NCBI RefSeq assembly: GCF_023091745.1
Contig: NC_068928.1
Location: 12,480,001-12,544,000 of the forward strand
Reading direction: 5' to 3'
Length of the DNA: 64,000 bases
From: Budorcas taxicolor
Taxonomy: Eukaryota; Chordata; Mammalia; Artiodactyla; Bovidae
A program made the position numbers and the translations under genes. The notes beneath the pieces are model-generated. The model worked only from the letters and a program-made list of their open reading frames with translations. It had not been told where the DNA came from and ran no database searches. Positions 34,727 through 46,081 of this stretch are shown piece by piece; position 1 is the stretch's first letter, and the number at the start of each line of letters is the position of its first letter.

Positions 34727-36172
34727 TTCAGTTCAGTTCAGTCACTTAGTCATGTCCAACTCTTTACGACCCCATGAATCGCAGCATACCAGGCCTGCCT
34801 GTCCATCACCAACTCCCAAAGTTCACCCAAACTCATGTCCATCAAGTCAGTGATGCCATCCAGCCATCATATCCTCTGTTGTCCCCTTATCCTCTTGCCC
34901 CCAATCCCTCCTAGCATCAGGGTCTTTTCCAATGAGTCAACTCTTCGCATGAGGTGGCCAAAGTACTGGAGTTTCAGCTTCAGCATCAGTCCCTCCAATG
35001 AACACCCAGGACTGATCTCCTTTAGGATGGACTGGTTGGATCTCCTTGCAGTCCAAGGGACTCTCAAGAGTCTTCTCCAACACCACAGTTCAAAAGCATC
35101 AATTCTTCGGCTCTCAGCTTTCTTCACAGTTCAACTCTCACATCCATACATGACCACTGGAAAAACCATAGCCTTGACTAGATAGACCTTTGTTGGTAAA
35201 GTAATGTCCCTGCTTTTTAATATGCTATCTGTTGCTGTTAAGTCGCTTTAGTCATGTCCAACTCTGTGCAACCCCATAGATGGCAGCCCACCAGGCTCCA
35301 CCATCCCTGGGATTCTCCAGGCAAGAACACTAGAGTGGGTTACCATTTCCTTCTCCAATGCATGAAAGTGAAAAGTGAAAGTGAAGTCACTCAGTTGTGT
35401 CCGATTCTTGGCGACCCCACGGACTTCAGCCTACCAGGCCCCTCTGTCCATGGGATTTTCCAGGCAAGAGTACTGGAGTGGGTTGCCATTGCCTTCTCCG
35501 AATATGCTATCTAGGTTGGTCATAACTTTCCTTCCAAGGAGTAAGCATCTTAATTTCATGACTGTAATCGCCATCGCAGTGATTTTGGAGCCCAAAAATA
35601 TAAAGTCTGACACTGTTTCCACTGTTTCCCCATCTGTTTCCATGAAGTGATGGGACTAGATGCCATGATCTTCGTTTTCTGAATGTTGAGCTTTAAGCAA
35701 GCTTTTTCACTCTCCATTTTCATCAAGGGGCTTTTTAGTTCCTCTTCACCTTCTGCCATAAGTGTGGTGTCATCTGCATATCTGAGGTTATTGATATTTC
35801 TCCCGGCAATCTTGATTCCAGCTTGTGCTTCTTCCAGCCCAATGTTTCTCATGATGTACTCTGCATGTAAGTTAAATAAGCAGGGTGACAATATGCAGCC
35901 TTGACATACTCCTTTTCCTATTTGGAACCAGTGTGTTGTTCCATGTCCAGTTCTGTTGCTTCGTAACCTGCATACAGGTTTCTCAAGAGGAAGGTCAGGT
36001 GATCTGGTATTCCCATCTGTTTCAGAATTTTCCACAGTTTCTTGTGATCCACACAGTCAAAGGCTTTGGCTAGTCAGTAAAGCAGAAATAGATGTTTTTC
36101 TGGAATTCTCTTGCTTTTTCGATGATCCAGCGGATTTTGGCAATTTGATCTCTGGTTCCTCTGCCTTTTCTA
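34727..36172 (-). mobile_element. BovB LINE, 5'-truncated, with nested SINE
   Basis: Antisense, about 1.18 kb excluding the SINE. The minus strand encodes GHGTTHWFQIGKGVCQGCIL, LRYADDTTLMAEGEEELKSP (intact YADD box), RRIDAFELWCWRRLLRVPWT and SILKEISPGCSLEG. Several frameshifts. Confidence 0.95.
35231..35500 (-). repeat. BOV-A2 SINE nested in BovB
   Basis: Antisense dimer with the 'atgaaagtgaaaagtgaaag' linker. Perfect 12-bp TSD aatatgctatct at 35219-35230 and 35501-35512, both within BovB ORF2 sequence. Confidence 0.97.
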
Positions 36173-36259
36173 ACATACTGTATTTCCCACCTGGGTTTCA
36201 TTTAGTAGCATGCTAAATGAAAGAGGAGGAGATACTTTTAATGATGACAAACATTAGGT

Positions 36260-36728
36260 ATAATGAGAAAACAGTTTTATTGAGCCCCATTGTTAGTCAG
36301 TATTGTTTTAGATGGCTGTGATTCAGTAGTAAGTGAAAGGCTATGAATAGAAGAATAGACAGGACGTGCATTTGATCATTAAGAGAAGTCTGAATCTTTA
36401 TCCAAAAATTTACTGAACATCAGTAGTTTTTAAGATTCTTTGATTGGTTGGGGTACAGATTAACAAGGTTGTTTTTTTGTTCTCACGAGCAGAGGGGCGA
36501 TACACAATTAAATCAATGAACACAGTGTCAGTTGTGTTATTTAAAGGGTGAAGCATTGAAAAATTGAGGCTAAGTAAATGGCGATAGGGAGGAACACCTA
36601 ACTTTTTAGGTAGTGGGGCATGGAAGCCTGTAGAATATGCTTCTAGGCAAAGCACAGGAGAGACATTCAGCCCTGTCTTGAAGGATGTTGGGCCTCTCTT
36701 AATAGGCAGTGCAAGGATGACAGGGAAT
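36260..36728. repeat. Possible old L2 sequence
   Basis: Patterns such as 'cacaattaaatcaatgaac' and 'attcagccctgtcttgaagg' resemble strongly decayed L2. Low certainty. Confidence 0.3.
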
Positions 36729-36741
36729 ATAATACTGTTAG

Positions 36742-36946
36742 TGAAAGTGAAGTCGCTCAGTGTCCGATTCTTTGCGACACCATGGACTGGAGCCTACCAG
36801 GCTCCTCAGTCCATGGAGTTTTCCAGGCAGGAGTACTGGAGTGGTTTGCCATTGCCTTCTCCAGGGGATCTTCCTGACCCAGGGATCGAACCCGGCTCTC
36901 CCGCAATGCAGGCAGATGTTTTACTGTCTGAGCCAAGGAACCACCT
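36742..36946 (-). repeat. Bov-tA SINE
   Basis: Antisense. 13-bp TSD with one mismatch: ataatactgttag (36729-36741) and ataatattgttag (36947-36959). Confidence 0.95.
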
Positions 36947-36972
36947 ATAATATTGTTAGGGAATGGTAAATA

Positions 36973-37217
36973 CACTTAACTCTTAATCAACTGCACAAGT
37001 CCATTTGTACTCAGATTTTTTTTCAGCAGTAAATACATATAGTATGTATGATCATGATTGGATGAATCTGAGAATGTGGGACTGAAGATACAGAGGAACC
37101 ATGTATTCAGAAAAACTGCACATACAGAGAACTGACTAAGTTATGCATGAATTTTTCGATTGCATGGAGCCTCCCGCTGACTCCCACCCCTTTCATTCAT
37201 TATTCAAGAGTCAACTG
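36973..37217. mobile_element. Tigger-type MITE, 245 bp
   Basis: Ends pair as an imperfect inverted repeat: left CACTTAACTCTTAATCAA, right complement CAGTTGACTCTTGAATAA. Both are flanked by TA (36971-36972, 37218-37219). Non-coding pogo/Tc1-mariner derivative. It lies 13 bases from a SINE TSD. Confidence 0.75.
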
Positions 37218-37294
37218 TAATGGAATAGTTGGAGCCTTTGTGTTGCTACTTCTCATTCTAAGTTCTAGAGTTAAATTTTTCCAAAAAGAAAAAG

Positions 37295-37410
37295 GTCTTC
37301 CCTGACAGTCTTGTGGTTAGGACTCTGTGCTTCCACTGCAGGGGGCCCAGGTTTGATCCCTGGTTGGGGAACTAAGATCTCATATGCCAAGTGGCCAAAA
37401 AAAAAGATAA
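37295..37410 (+). repeat. CHR-type SINE
   Basis: Sense: 'gtcttccctgacagtcttgt', 'caggtttgatccctggttgg', ending in A-rich 'ggccaaaaaaaaagat'. Confidence 0.88.
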
Positions 37411-37764
37411 AAAATATCTTCTATTTATTGCATGCTAAAACATCGTAGATCCTTTTGGTCTAAGACAAGGATTCTCATCATCAGTATTCTAGTCTTGGCT
37501 ACTTTATCCAAATTCAATATAGAATAAACTCTTTATGTAAAAGTTAGTTTCATTTAAAATCTAATTTTTAGATGTAAAAAGTCTTGCTTGGGGCTTGTAT
37601 TCTTGATGTACAGAGTAACGTTACTCTTATTAACCCTTTACTGGTTTTCTGATCCTTTGAATTTTGCATTATCTACATTTTTCTAGTACTGTTTCTCAGT
37701 TGTGAGGTTCTGACCTATAACTGATTTTTTTCTGATTGCTCCCTATATATTTATATGTTCAAGT
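37411..37764. other. Intron sequence, nothing recognised
   Basis: AT-rich, unassigned. Confidence 0.5.
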
Positions 37765-37775
37765 AACCATTAAAT

Positions 37776-37999
37776 TACATGCTACCCTGGTGGCTCAGAC
37801 ACTAAAAAATCTACTTGCAATGCAGGAGACCTGGGTTCGATCCCTGGGTTGGGAAGATCCCCTGGAGAATGACGTGGCAACCCACTCCAGTATTCTTGCC
37901 TAGAGAGTATCCATGGACAGAGGAGCTTGCTGAGCTCCATGCAGTCCTTGGGGTTGCAAAGAGTTGGGCATGACTGAGCCACTAAGCTCAGCATAGCAC
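37776..37999 (+). repeat. Bov-tA SINE
   Basis: Sense. Perfect 11-bp TSD aaccattaaat at 37765-37775 and 38000-38010. Confidence 0.95.
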
Positions 38000-38010
38000 A
38001 ACCATTAAAT

Positions 38011-38473
38011 CATCTTTTATATGCTCTCCTGATTATATTAGATATCCAGATTTAGTTCAGAAGTTTTTCTTTTATGCTAGGTGAATGTATCTTGTACTTA
38101 CCTTTGCAGTGTGTTCATGCCAGACATAATTTAGTCACCACTAGTTTGCTTTTTACCATTTTCCTGTGTCATGTTTGTCGAAATTTCTTTGTTTCCATTG
38201 CGGGATTTCTGCTTTATTACTTGTGCTTTTATGTTTAGTTAACTGTTTATATTTTACCATTCTTTTCCTCTCTGTTAGATACTTTGAGAAGTTTAAAAGA
38301 ACGGTTATTTTGACTTTTCCTTCAAAATGCAGTATTTCTGTGTTTTAGAGTCAAACAAAATACTGTGAATGCTTAAAGGGATTTGTGAAAATTTATCTTG
38401 GTAGATGTGTTCACTATAAGAAATTAGCTTTGTACTGTTGAGTGATTTAATGAGGTTAAGAGAATTGAGCAAT
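38011..38473. other. Intron sequence, nothing recognised
   Basis: AT-rich, unassigned. Confidence 0.5.
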
Positions 38474-38486
38474 TGAAATGTGTTTT

Positions 38487-38746
38487 TTAAAAATTATTTC
38501 GTTAACCTTTTTTTTTGGCTGTGCTGCATCTTCATTGCTGCTCCTGGGTTTTCTCTAGTTGCAGTGTTCAGGCTTCTCATTGTGGTGACTTCTGTTGCAG
38601 AGCAAGGCTCTTGGGTGTGGGCTCAGTAGTTGTGGTACATGGGCTTAGTTGCCCGGTGGCATGTCGACTCTTCCCTTACCAGGGATTGAACCTGTGTCCC
38701 CTGCATCGGCAGGCAGATTCTTAACCACTGGACCACCAGGAAAGTG
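38487..38746 (-). repeat. CHR-type SINE
   Basis: Antisense. 13-bp TSD with one mismatch: tgaaatgtgtttt (38474-38486) and tgaaatgtatttt (38747-38759). Confidence 0.93.
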
Positions 38747-38762
38747 TGAAATGTATTTTGTA

Positions 38763-38784
38763 TATATGTATATATATACATATA
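38763..38784. repeat. AT-rich perfect palindrome, 22 bp
   Basis: Half-site tatatgtatat followed by its exact complement, in a TA-rich microsatellite directly after a SINE TSD. Confidence 0.85.
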
Positions 38785-39289
38785 CACAAAAGAGAGGGTG
38801 AGCTAGTTTTAAAGTAGTCTACACATTGAGTTCTGTAAGTTTATTTGGAATTTAAATTTTATTTCTCCATAGAGACAGTGTTAGAAATATGATGATTAGA
38901 TTCATGGGGTGGTGATTTACAGAAATTTAAGTCACCGAGTTTCTGAAATATTGTATATTTGCAATAAAAAAGTAATAGAAACAGTTCTGTGGGGATACTA
39001 GATGAACTACAGTAACAATAAAGTTGAAAAAGTTATTTTAAACTATATCTAAATGCTAATATTTGAATATGTCGAATACTGTTCCCTGCTAAGTCAGTGA
39101 GTGCTTTTCAGATGCAGCCTCAGTGTGTTTATCAACTGCCATTAGTCACAAAGAAGGTTAAAAGTATTCTTAGGGAATTTTTGTCTATTTGTACATAGCT
39201 GGGAAGTTGTCAGTAAGTCAGGTGTTTGTATTTGTAGGAATGTTCCTATGCATTTGGGTTAGATTTTTCACATGGTTAGAATCTATTCT
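38785..39289. other. Intron sequence, nothing recognised
   Basis: AT-rich, unassigned. Confidence 0.5.
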
Positions 39290-40030
39290 TTTTTTAATTT
39301 CATCTATGTTGTTAACTTGGTTCAGTAGCTTTTGCATCTTCTGTGCTGAATAATATTCTGTAATATTAATGTATAATGATTTTTTGTTAACCTATTCAGT
39401 GAACATTTGGGTCATTTCCAGTTTTTTGCTGTTAACAGTGAAGTTACTGTGAACATTTGGTACAAGTCCTTTGGGATCATATAGTTTTATTTCTCTTAAT
39501 ACTTAGGAGTGAAATTGCTGGGTCGTAGGATAGGTATGTGTTAAGAAGAAACAGCTAAACTTTTTCCAAAGCAAGGTATGCTGTTTTATTACATTCCCAC
39601 TGGCCGTGAGTAAAAGTTTCACTTCCTCTGTATCCTTGTCAACATTTGGTGTTCTTAGCCTTTGAAGTTTTAGCCATTTTAATAGTTGTGTAATAGTATC
39701 CTATCAGTGGTTTTTTTCTTGAGGAAATTTTTTTTTTTTTTAATGTGGACCGTTTCTACAGTCTTTATGGAGTTCGTTACAATATTGTCTCTGATTTATG
39801 TTTTGTTTTTTTGGCCCTGAAGCATGTGGGATCTTAGCACCCAGGCTAGGGATGGAACCCGCACCTCCTAAGACTCCTGGAAGGGGGGAGTCTTAACTGC
39901 TGGGCTGCCAGGGAAGCCCCCCATCAGTGGTTTTAGTTTACATTTCCTATCTTCTTTTATGAAATGCTCATTTAAGTCTTTTTTCCCATCTTTCAGTTGG
40001 GCTCTCTGTCTTTCTAATGTTTGCATTAAA
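39290..40030 (-). repeat. Old L1 3' region split by a CHR SINE
   Basis: Antisense: 'gtgaacatttgggtcatttc', 'ggagtgaaattgctgggtcg', 'tatccttgtcaacatttggt'. It resumes after the SINE at 39923. Confidence 0.75.
39715..39922 (-). repeat. CHR-type SINE, variant with extra body
   Basis: Antisense: T-run, then 'gtggaccgtttctacagtct', 'gcatgtgggatcttagcacc', 'ctgggctgccagggaagccc'. Perfect 12-bp TSD atcagtggtttt at 39703-39714 and 39923-39934. Confidence 0.92.
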
Positions 40031-40745
40031 GGAAGGTAATAAACGGAGTCTGATACTTAAAGATGAAGTTGTAGATGTTCAGAAGCAATGTAGTTAATAC
40101 TCTTAAACTGGGCAGTGATGTTTTCTATATTGAGGAGAGGGCTGGGGATCGAACTTTCAATGATCTCGTTTGCTTTTTGTGTTTTGATGGGTAGAATTCA
40201 GAATAAGTAGAAAGCATTAATTTAGACTTAATTAATTAAGCATTAATTTAGTATTAATTCAGACTGTAATAATAGAATTTAAACTTTGGGTTCCCAGGTA
40301 GAGCCATAGCCATATCTGCCGTAGCAACAGTTTGTATGAGCATTGATACGACTTCTACGAGCCATTAGTTTTTTTGAGAGTAATATTTCTTAGAGATCAA
40401 AATCAGTACTTAACAATACTAACATTGTCCTTGATTAGCCAAATCAGTCTTTTTTTGGCCTCATGTCTTTTTAGAAGAATAAATACATAATCGTTAAAAT
40501 TAGTTTTTTAACTCTATCTTATTTAGAGTTAATTTCCAGTGTCAAAATGAATGTCTGCTTAAAAGGAATTGATCCTTTATATTAGAAACTCTAGTGTATG
40601 GAACAAATGTTAGGCCAGATTCAGAATTTCTAATTTTGTGCCGCTTGATTAAAGATTATGAATATGTGTGTGATTTTAATCCTTCAACTTTGCTTTTCCC
40701 CTTCTTCTGAGAGGAAACACTCTTATGTACCATTTGACCCTAGAT
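40031..40745. other. Intron sequence, nothing recognised
   Basis: AT-rich. A local duplication of 'aattaagcattaatttag' type occurs near 40213-40255. Confidence 0.5.
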
Positions 40746-40756
40746 ATATTCTGAAA

Positions 40757-41065
40757 TTTTTTAATTAAAAATTTTTTTTAAAATTTTAATTTATTATTTT
40801 CACCTGTGCTGGATCTTCATTGCTGCGTGTGGGTTTTCTCTAGTTGTGGTGAGTGGGGGCTACTCTCTAGTTGCAGTGTGAGGGCTTCTTGTTGCAGTGG
40901 CTTCTCTTGTTTCAGAGCATGGGCTCTAAGGTACCTGGACTTCGTGGTTGTGATGCACAGGCTTAGTTGCCGCTTGGCAGGTGGAATCTTCCTGGATCAG
41001 GGTTCAAACCCATGTCTCCTGCGTTGGCAGGCAGAATCTTAACCACTGGACCACAAGGGAAGTCC
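40757..41065 (-). repeat. CHR-type SINE
   Basis: Antisense. Perfect 11-bp TSD atattctgaaa at 40746-40756 and 41066-41076. Confidence 0.95.
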
Positions 41066-41260
41066 ATATTCTGAAACTCTTGTTTTCTGAAGTCACACTA
41101 GTGGCAAAAGAAATGCTGTTCGTAGGCTGTCTCTTATCTGAGACATTTAGGTTGGCCTTTATTATCTACTTGAAGTGACTTTGCAGTAGTTTTTGCTTTG
41201 GGTAGTCTGCCAGAGGCTTTTGGTAAGTAAATTCACTTTTAGATCAACTACACTAAGCAT

Positions 41261-41360
41261 ATTAAAAAAAAAATGTATTGGGATACAGCCGATTAACAAT
41301 GTTGTGATAGTTAGGTGAACCACACAAAGGGGACTCAGCCATACATACATACACGTATCA
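41261..41360 (-). repeat. L1 3' end fragment
   Basis: Antisense, after a poly-T-equivalent A-rich left edge: 'ccgattaacaatgttgtgat', 'ggggactcagccatacatac'. Only about 100 bp. TSD not resolved. Confidence 0.7.
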
Positions 41361-42190
41361 AGGACATTTATAAGTTAATATCTGTTGTGATTTTCTTTCT
41401 ACTTTGGGCATTTTCCTTCTGTATTTGGATATTCTTATTCTAGTTTGGCAGAGAAAAGCATATTTCCTAGTGTTTGTTTACTTCTGTGGTTATCTTATGC
41501 TTCAGATGTTAAATTTTCATCCATGCCTTTGGAACTAAATTGTTAAAATAGCAACTCCTATCTTTTAGCAAAAATCTGAATGCATGACAGGCTTTGGCTG
41601 TATAAGAAAGATGAAGAAATAGATTACTTGGTCCCTGCTTTCAAGAGACTTAAAATCTACTTGGAGAGATAAGACTTAACCATAACCTTTGAAAAAAAAT
41701 TGTGATTTAAGGCAGTGTGTAATAGGAGTATAGAGTACCAGTACTGTGAAATATTTTATAAGCATGTAATGAGTCGTAGTGAAGTACTGAACTTTTAAAA
41801 AAAGCTTACCTTTACAAAAGTGGATTAAAGTTCATATACTTCACATGTATGTATATGATTTAAATGGAAGTTAAAAGGAATGTAGTTTCAGCTAGAGTTC
41901 AGAGAATGCACATGGAAATGAAAATATGCATCTTGGGTCATTGCAGAAAAAGGTTGATGATTACTGGTATAGACAAAAGAATTATAAAAGTTTAGAGATA
42001 AGCAATGTTCTGGTTTTTTATACTGATTTTTAAAGGAGGGGGGCAATCACAAATATAGACATTTATTTTCCTTTCAAAGACAGTGCGTTCTAATCCCTTC
42101 ATCTGATCCTGTAGAAGCGTTTAAGTAGTTTTTCTGTCTGAACTAGAAAGGAGGAATTGGCCTGTTTATTATTGGTAATGTGACTATTGT
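41361..42190. other. Intron sequence, nothing recognised
   Basis: AT-rich. Parts may be old L2 or MIR but I cannot support it. Confidence 0.4.
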
Positions 42191-42194
42191 ATTG

Positions 42195-42288
42195 GTCTGC
42201 CTGAGGTGGCATTTCCTCCTCCAGGGGATCGTCTTGATCCAGGGATTGGCAGGTGGGTTCTTTACCGCTGAGCCAGCTGGGAAGCCTA
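42195..42288 (-). repeat. Bov-tA SINE fragment
   Basis: Antisense: 'ggcatttcctcctccagggg', 'gttctttaccgctgagccag', 'ctgggaagcc'. Internally deleted. Confidence 0.8.
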
Positions 42289-42667
42289 TCTCCTGCTATA
42301 TTCCCATCTTTATTCCTGGCTTCTGCTCAAGTAGTTGGTTAAGTGTGGGGCTCGTGGACATAACTAAATTCCTTGTCAAATAGATATTACTGTTCTCTTC
42401 AGATCAAGCCTTTATCATTTTTTTGCAGTATGGATAGGCTGAGAATTTTCCAAACCTTTAAGTTCTGGGTCCTTTTTGTTTAACAATTCCTTCAATTTAT
42501 CTCTTTCCTTACATTTTACTAAAAACAAGTAAGAGGAAAACAAGTCTTCAACATTTTGCTTAGAAATCTCCTCACCCAAATAACCAGTTTCATCACTTGA
42601 AAGTTCTGTAGAACACTGGAACGTGACCACAGTTCAGCCAAGTTTTTGTCACATTTTAATAAGGATC

Positions 42668-42862
42668 AGAGGCTCAGTGGTAAAGAATCCGCCTGCTAAT
42701 GCAGAAGTGGGTTTGATCCCTAGGTCGGATCAGGAAGATCCCCTGGAGAAGGAAATGGCAACCCACTCCAGTATTCTTGCCTAGAAAATCCCATGGTCAG
42801 AGGAGCCTGGTTGCAAAGAGGTTGCAAAAGAGTTGGACATGACTTAGCGACTAAACAACAAC
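42668..42862 (+). repeat. Bov-tA SINE nested in MaLR
   Basis: Sense. TSD aaggatc at 42661-42667 and 42863-42869. Tail 'actaaacaacaacaagg'. Confidence 0.93.
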
Positions 42863-43585
42863 AAGGATCGCCTCTCCTCCAGTTTCTTCTTCCTCATTTC
42901 TATCTGATATCTTTTTACCCAACTGAACTTGGGTTCATTTGCCCACCACCCAGCAAAGCAGTCTCCTGACACCAGGTAGTGGTGAGAAAATGGATTGCCT
43001 TTCTTTGCAGGGCACCACACAAGGAGAGTGCATAGCTAATGGTCAAAAGACCTGAACTCCCCCCGTGGCTTTCAGGCAAGGGTTTTAAAAGGCAACAATT
43101 AGGGATTAGGGTCATGGAGTGCATGAATCAGCTAGTAGACATCCTTCTGATTGGTTGGTGGTGATATTCAAGAATCTTAATCATCAGTTTTCTGGTTTCA
43201 GTCAGTTTGGGGTCTTTGTGCTTGTGGTCATGCTTGTGGTCAGCTTGTAGATACCACCCTCCACTGGGTAGGCATCTTCGTTTCTGTAGAATAGCTCAAA
43301 GATACATGTCAGACTGTCCTCTGTATCCCTCCAGTGACTTAGTTTTGTGACTCCGTTCAAGCTATTATTACTTTTCTTGCTCAAATGCTTTTCCTTTGTT
43401 TCAGCATTTTCCACTTCTTTAATTGTTAACTACTTGAGTCTCCTCTTTGGCCAAAACAGAGAGGGACACAGAGGGGCTAGTACCCAGGAAGATTCTGTGA
43501 GGTCCCCCTTGGTGTCAGTCTCCTCCTTTTCTTTGATGCTCCTCGGTCACAAGGGGCAGGGGTGGTACAAGAAAGGGAATAAAGT

Positions 43586-44408
43586 GTTTTTTAAATTAAT
43601 TAATTAATTTTAATTGGAGGCTAATTACTGTACAATATTGTAGTGGTTTTTGCCATACATTGACATGAATCAGTCACGGGTGTACATGTGTTCCCCATCG
43701 TGAACCCCCCTCCCACCCCCCTCCCAATCCCATTCCTCAGGGTCATGCCAGTGCATCAGCCCTGAGCACCCTGCCTCATGCATTGAACCTGGACTGGCGA
43801 TCTATTCCACATATGATAATATACAGTGCTATTCTTTCAAATCATCCCGCTCTCACCTTCTCCCACAGAATCCAAAGGTCTGTTCTTTACATCTGTGTCT
43901 CTTTTGCTTTCTCGCATATAGGGTCATCGTTACCATCTTTCTAAATTCCATGTATATGCGTTAATGTACTGTATTGGTGTTTTTCTTTCTGACTTACTTC
44001 ACTCTGTATAATAGGCTCCATCCAGTTTCATCCACCTCATCAGAACTGATTCAAATGCATTCTTTTTAATAGCTGAATATTCCATTGTGTATATGTACCA
44101 TAGCTTTCTTATCCATTCTTCTGCCGATGGATATCTAGGTTGCTTCCATGCCCTAGCTATAGTAAATAGTGCTGCGATGGACATTGGGGTACACGTGTCT
44201 CTTTCAATTCTGGTTTCCTTGGTGTGTATGCCCAGCAGTGGGATTGCTGGATTGCATGGCAGTTCTATTTCCAGTTTTTTAAGGAATCTCCACACTGTTC
44301 TCCATAGTGGCTGTACTAGTTTGCATTCCCACCAACAGTATAAGATGGTTCCCTTTTCTCCACACCCTCTCCTGCATTTATTATTTGTAGACTTTTTTGA
44401 TAGCAGCT
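43586..44408 (-). mobile_element. L1 3' end with ORF2 C-terminus, nested in the LTR
   Basis: Antisense young-type ruminant L1, 5'-truncated. The left edge is an A/T-rich tail. Then the 3' UTR ('tggaggctaattactgtaca', 'ttccccatcgtgaaccc') and the ORF2 C-terminus follow. TSD gggaataaagt (43575-43585) and gggaatgaagt (44409-44419). Confidence 0.93.
43999..44403 (-). pseudogene. L1 ORF2 C-terminal fragment
   Basis: The minus strand reads GCGEKGTILYCWWECKLVQP, RTVWRFLKKLEIELPCNPA, PLLGIHTKETRIERDTCTP and WYIYTMEYSAIKKNAFE. This is the cysteine-rich C-terminal part of L1 ORF2. The endonuclease and reverse transcriptase domains are absent. The ATG nearest 44508 lies in older flanking sequence and is meaningless. 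Confidence 0.93.
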
Positions 44409-44695
44409 GGGAATGAAGTTTTGGGTAGAGAGGTAAATCATAAACTTTGCAGGGGAACTTGGTTTCAGTGGAACTTCGTTTCAGTCTCACCAGAATGGCA
44501 TTAAGCATTCATAATCCTAACCAACATTCTGTTAATGATGTATTCTTTAAGATGTTGGAGACTTTCTCTGTAGCCCTCTTCTTTCTGAGCTCACCCTAGA
44601 ATTGCCTTTGATGTCCATACATTTGCCAACAGTTCCTTAACAGCAGTGTAAGTCTTTTCTATCAAGTATCTCGAAACTCCTCCATCCTCTACCCA

Positions 44696-45013
44696 TTGTT
44701 GTTGTTCAGTCGCTAAGTCGTGCCCAACTCTTTGAGATTCCGTGGAGATTCCGTGGACTGCAGCACACCAGACTCCTCTGTCCTTCACTGTCTCCTGGAG
44801 TTTGCTCAAATTCATGTCCATTGAGTGGGTAATGCTGTCTAACCATCTCATCCTCTGCTGCCCCCTTCTCCTTTGGCTTTGGGTCTTTCCCAGCGTCAGG
44901 GTCGTTACCAATGACTCAGCTCTTTACATCAGGTGACAAAGTATTGGAGCTTCAATTTCAGCATCAGTCCTTCCAGTGAATATTCAGGGTTGATTTCCTT
45001 TAGGATCTGCTTC
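44696..45013 (-). repeat. BovB LINE 3' fragment nested in MaLR
   Basis: Antisense 3' end ('gttgttcagtcgctaagtcg'), 5'-truncated at about 45013. It carries an 11-bp tandem duplication, gagattccgtg, at 44734-44744 and 44745-44755. Confidence 0.92.
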
Positions 45014-45098
45014 TGCATTTTTATACATTTGTTACAGTAGCAGCTCACTTCTCAGTACTAAATTCTGTATGTGTTAAACAGCTTGGGCTGCCATAACA

Positions 45099-45314
45099 CA
45101 GGGCTTTCCTGGTGCCACAGCAATAGTGAACCTGCCTCCCAATGTAGGAGACGTAGGCTCAATCCCTGGATCAGAAAAATCCCCTGGCGTAGGAAATGGC
45201 AGCCCACTCTGGTATTCTTGCCTGGGAAACTCCATGGACAGAGGAGACTGGCAGGGTATAGTCCATGGGTCTCAAAAGACTCAGACTCGACTGAGTGACT
45301 AAACAATACCACCA
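45099..45314 (+). repeat. Bov-tA SINE nested in LTR
   Basis: Sense: 'ggctttcctggtgccacagc', 'tgggaaactccatggacaga', 'agactcgactgagtgactaa'. TSD ccataaca at 45091-45098 and 45315-45322. Confidence 0.93.
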
Positions 45315-45597
45315 CCATAACAAATATCATAGACTGGTTGGCTTAAAAAACAAATTTATTTTGTCTCAGTTCTGGAGATTGAAAGTCTACAAAAGTTTAG
45401 ATTCTAGGAGAGTTTGGTTTCTGGTAAGGACTATTCTTGGCTTGCAGATGGCTGCCTTCTTTTTGAGCTCCTCACATGACTTTCTATGTTTGTGGGAAGG
45501 TCCTAGAGACACTGCGAGTCATGTTTCTTCTTATGTGGACATTAATCTAATTGGCCCCACCCTTATAATCTCATTTAACAGGAGTTACTTCTTAACT

Positions 45598-46081
45598 TAA
45601 AAAGCACAGACATTACTGACAAAGGTCCATCTAGTCAAAGCTATGGCTTTTCCAGTAGTCATGTATGGATGTGAGAGTTGGACTGTAAAGCTGAGTGCCA
45701 TAGAATTGATGCTTTTGAACTGTGGTGTTGGAGAAGACTCTTGAGAGTCTCTTGGACTGTGAGGAGATCCAACCAGTCCATCCTAAAGGAGATCAATCCT
45801 GATTATTCATTGGAAGGACTGATGCTGAAGCTGAAACTCCAATTGTTTGGCCACCTCATGTGAAGAACTGACTCATTTGAAAAGACCCTAATGCTGGGGA
45901 AGATTAAAGGCAGAAGGAGCAGGGGACGACAGAGGATGAGATGGTTGGATGGCATTACCGATTCAATGGACATGAGTTTGAGTGAACTCCAGGAGTTGGT
46001 GTTGGACAGGGAGGCCTGGAGTGCTGCAGTCTGTGAGGTCTCAAAGAGTCAGACACAACTGAACAACTGAACTGAATTGAG
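45598..46081 (+). mobile_element. BovB LINE 3' end nested in LTR
   Basis: Sense, 5'-truncated. Encodes in broken frames RIDAFELWCWRRLLRVSWTV and SILKEINPDYSLEGL. TSD ttcttaact at 45589-45597 and 46082-46090. Confidence 0.95.

Larger units (their letters stand above)
42924..44483 (-). mobile_element. Probable solo LTR of an endogenous retrovirus, nested in MaLR
   Basis: About 740 bp once the L1 insert is removed. In minus orientation it starts TGAAACG and ends TTCA. It carries LTR-like landmarks in order: a CCAAT box (complement of 43139-43148), a TTTTAAAA TATA-like box (complement near 43084-43091) and a promoter-to-end spacing typical of R-U5. The MaLR pattern resumes on both sides. Non-coding relic; no target duplication was confirmed. 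Confidence 0.5.
42410..45065 (-). mobile_element. MaLR (ERVL-type) internal sequence, heavily interrupted
   Basis: Antisense non-autonomous LTR retrotransposon interior. Segments at 42410-42923, 44484-44695 and 45014-45065 carry patterns I associate with MST/MLT internal regions: 'tctcaccagaatggcattaa', 'ctcttctttctgagctcacc', 'cagctcacttctcagtacta'. The last abuts the LTR edge, where a primer-binding region would lie. Four later insertions break it. Confidence 0.65.

Noticed and set aside
44734..44755. 11-bp tandem duplication as a CRISPR-like or regulatory repeat
   Set aside because: A single local duplication inside a BovB fragment; no array structure.
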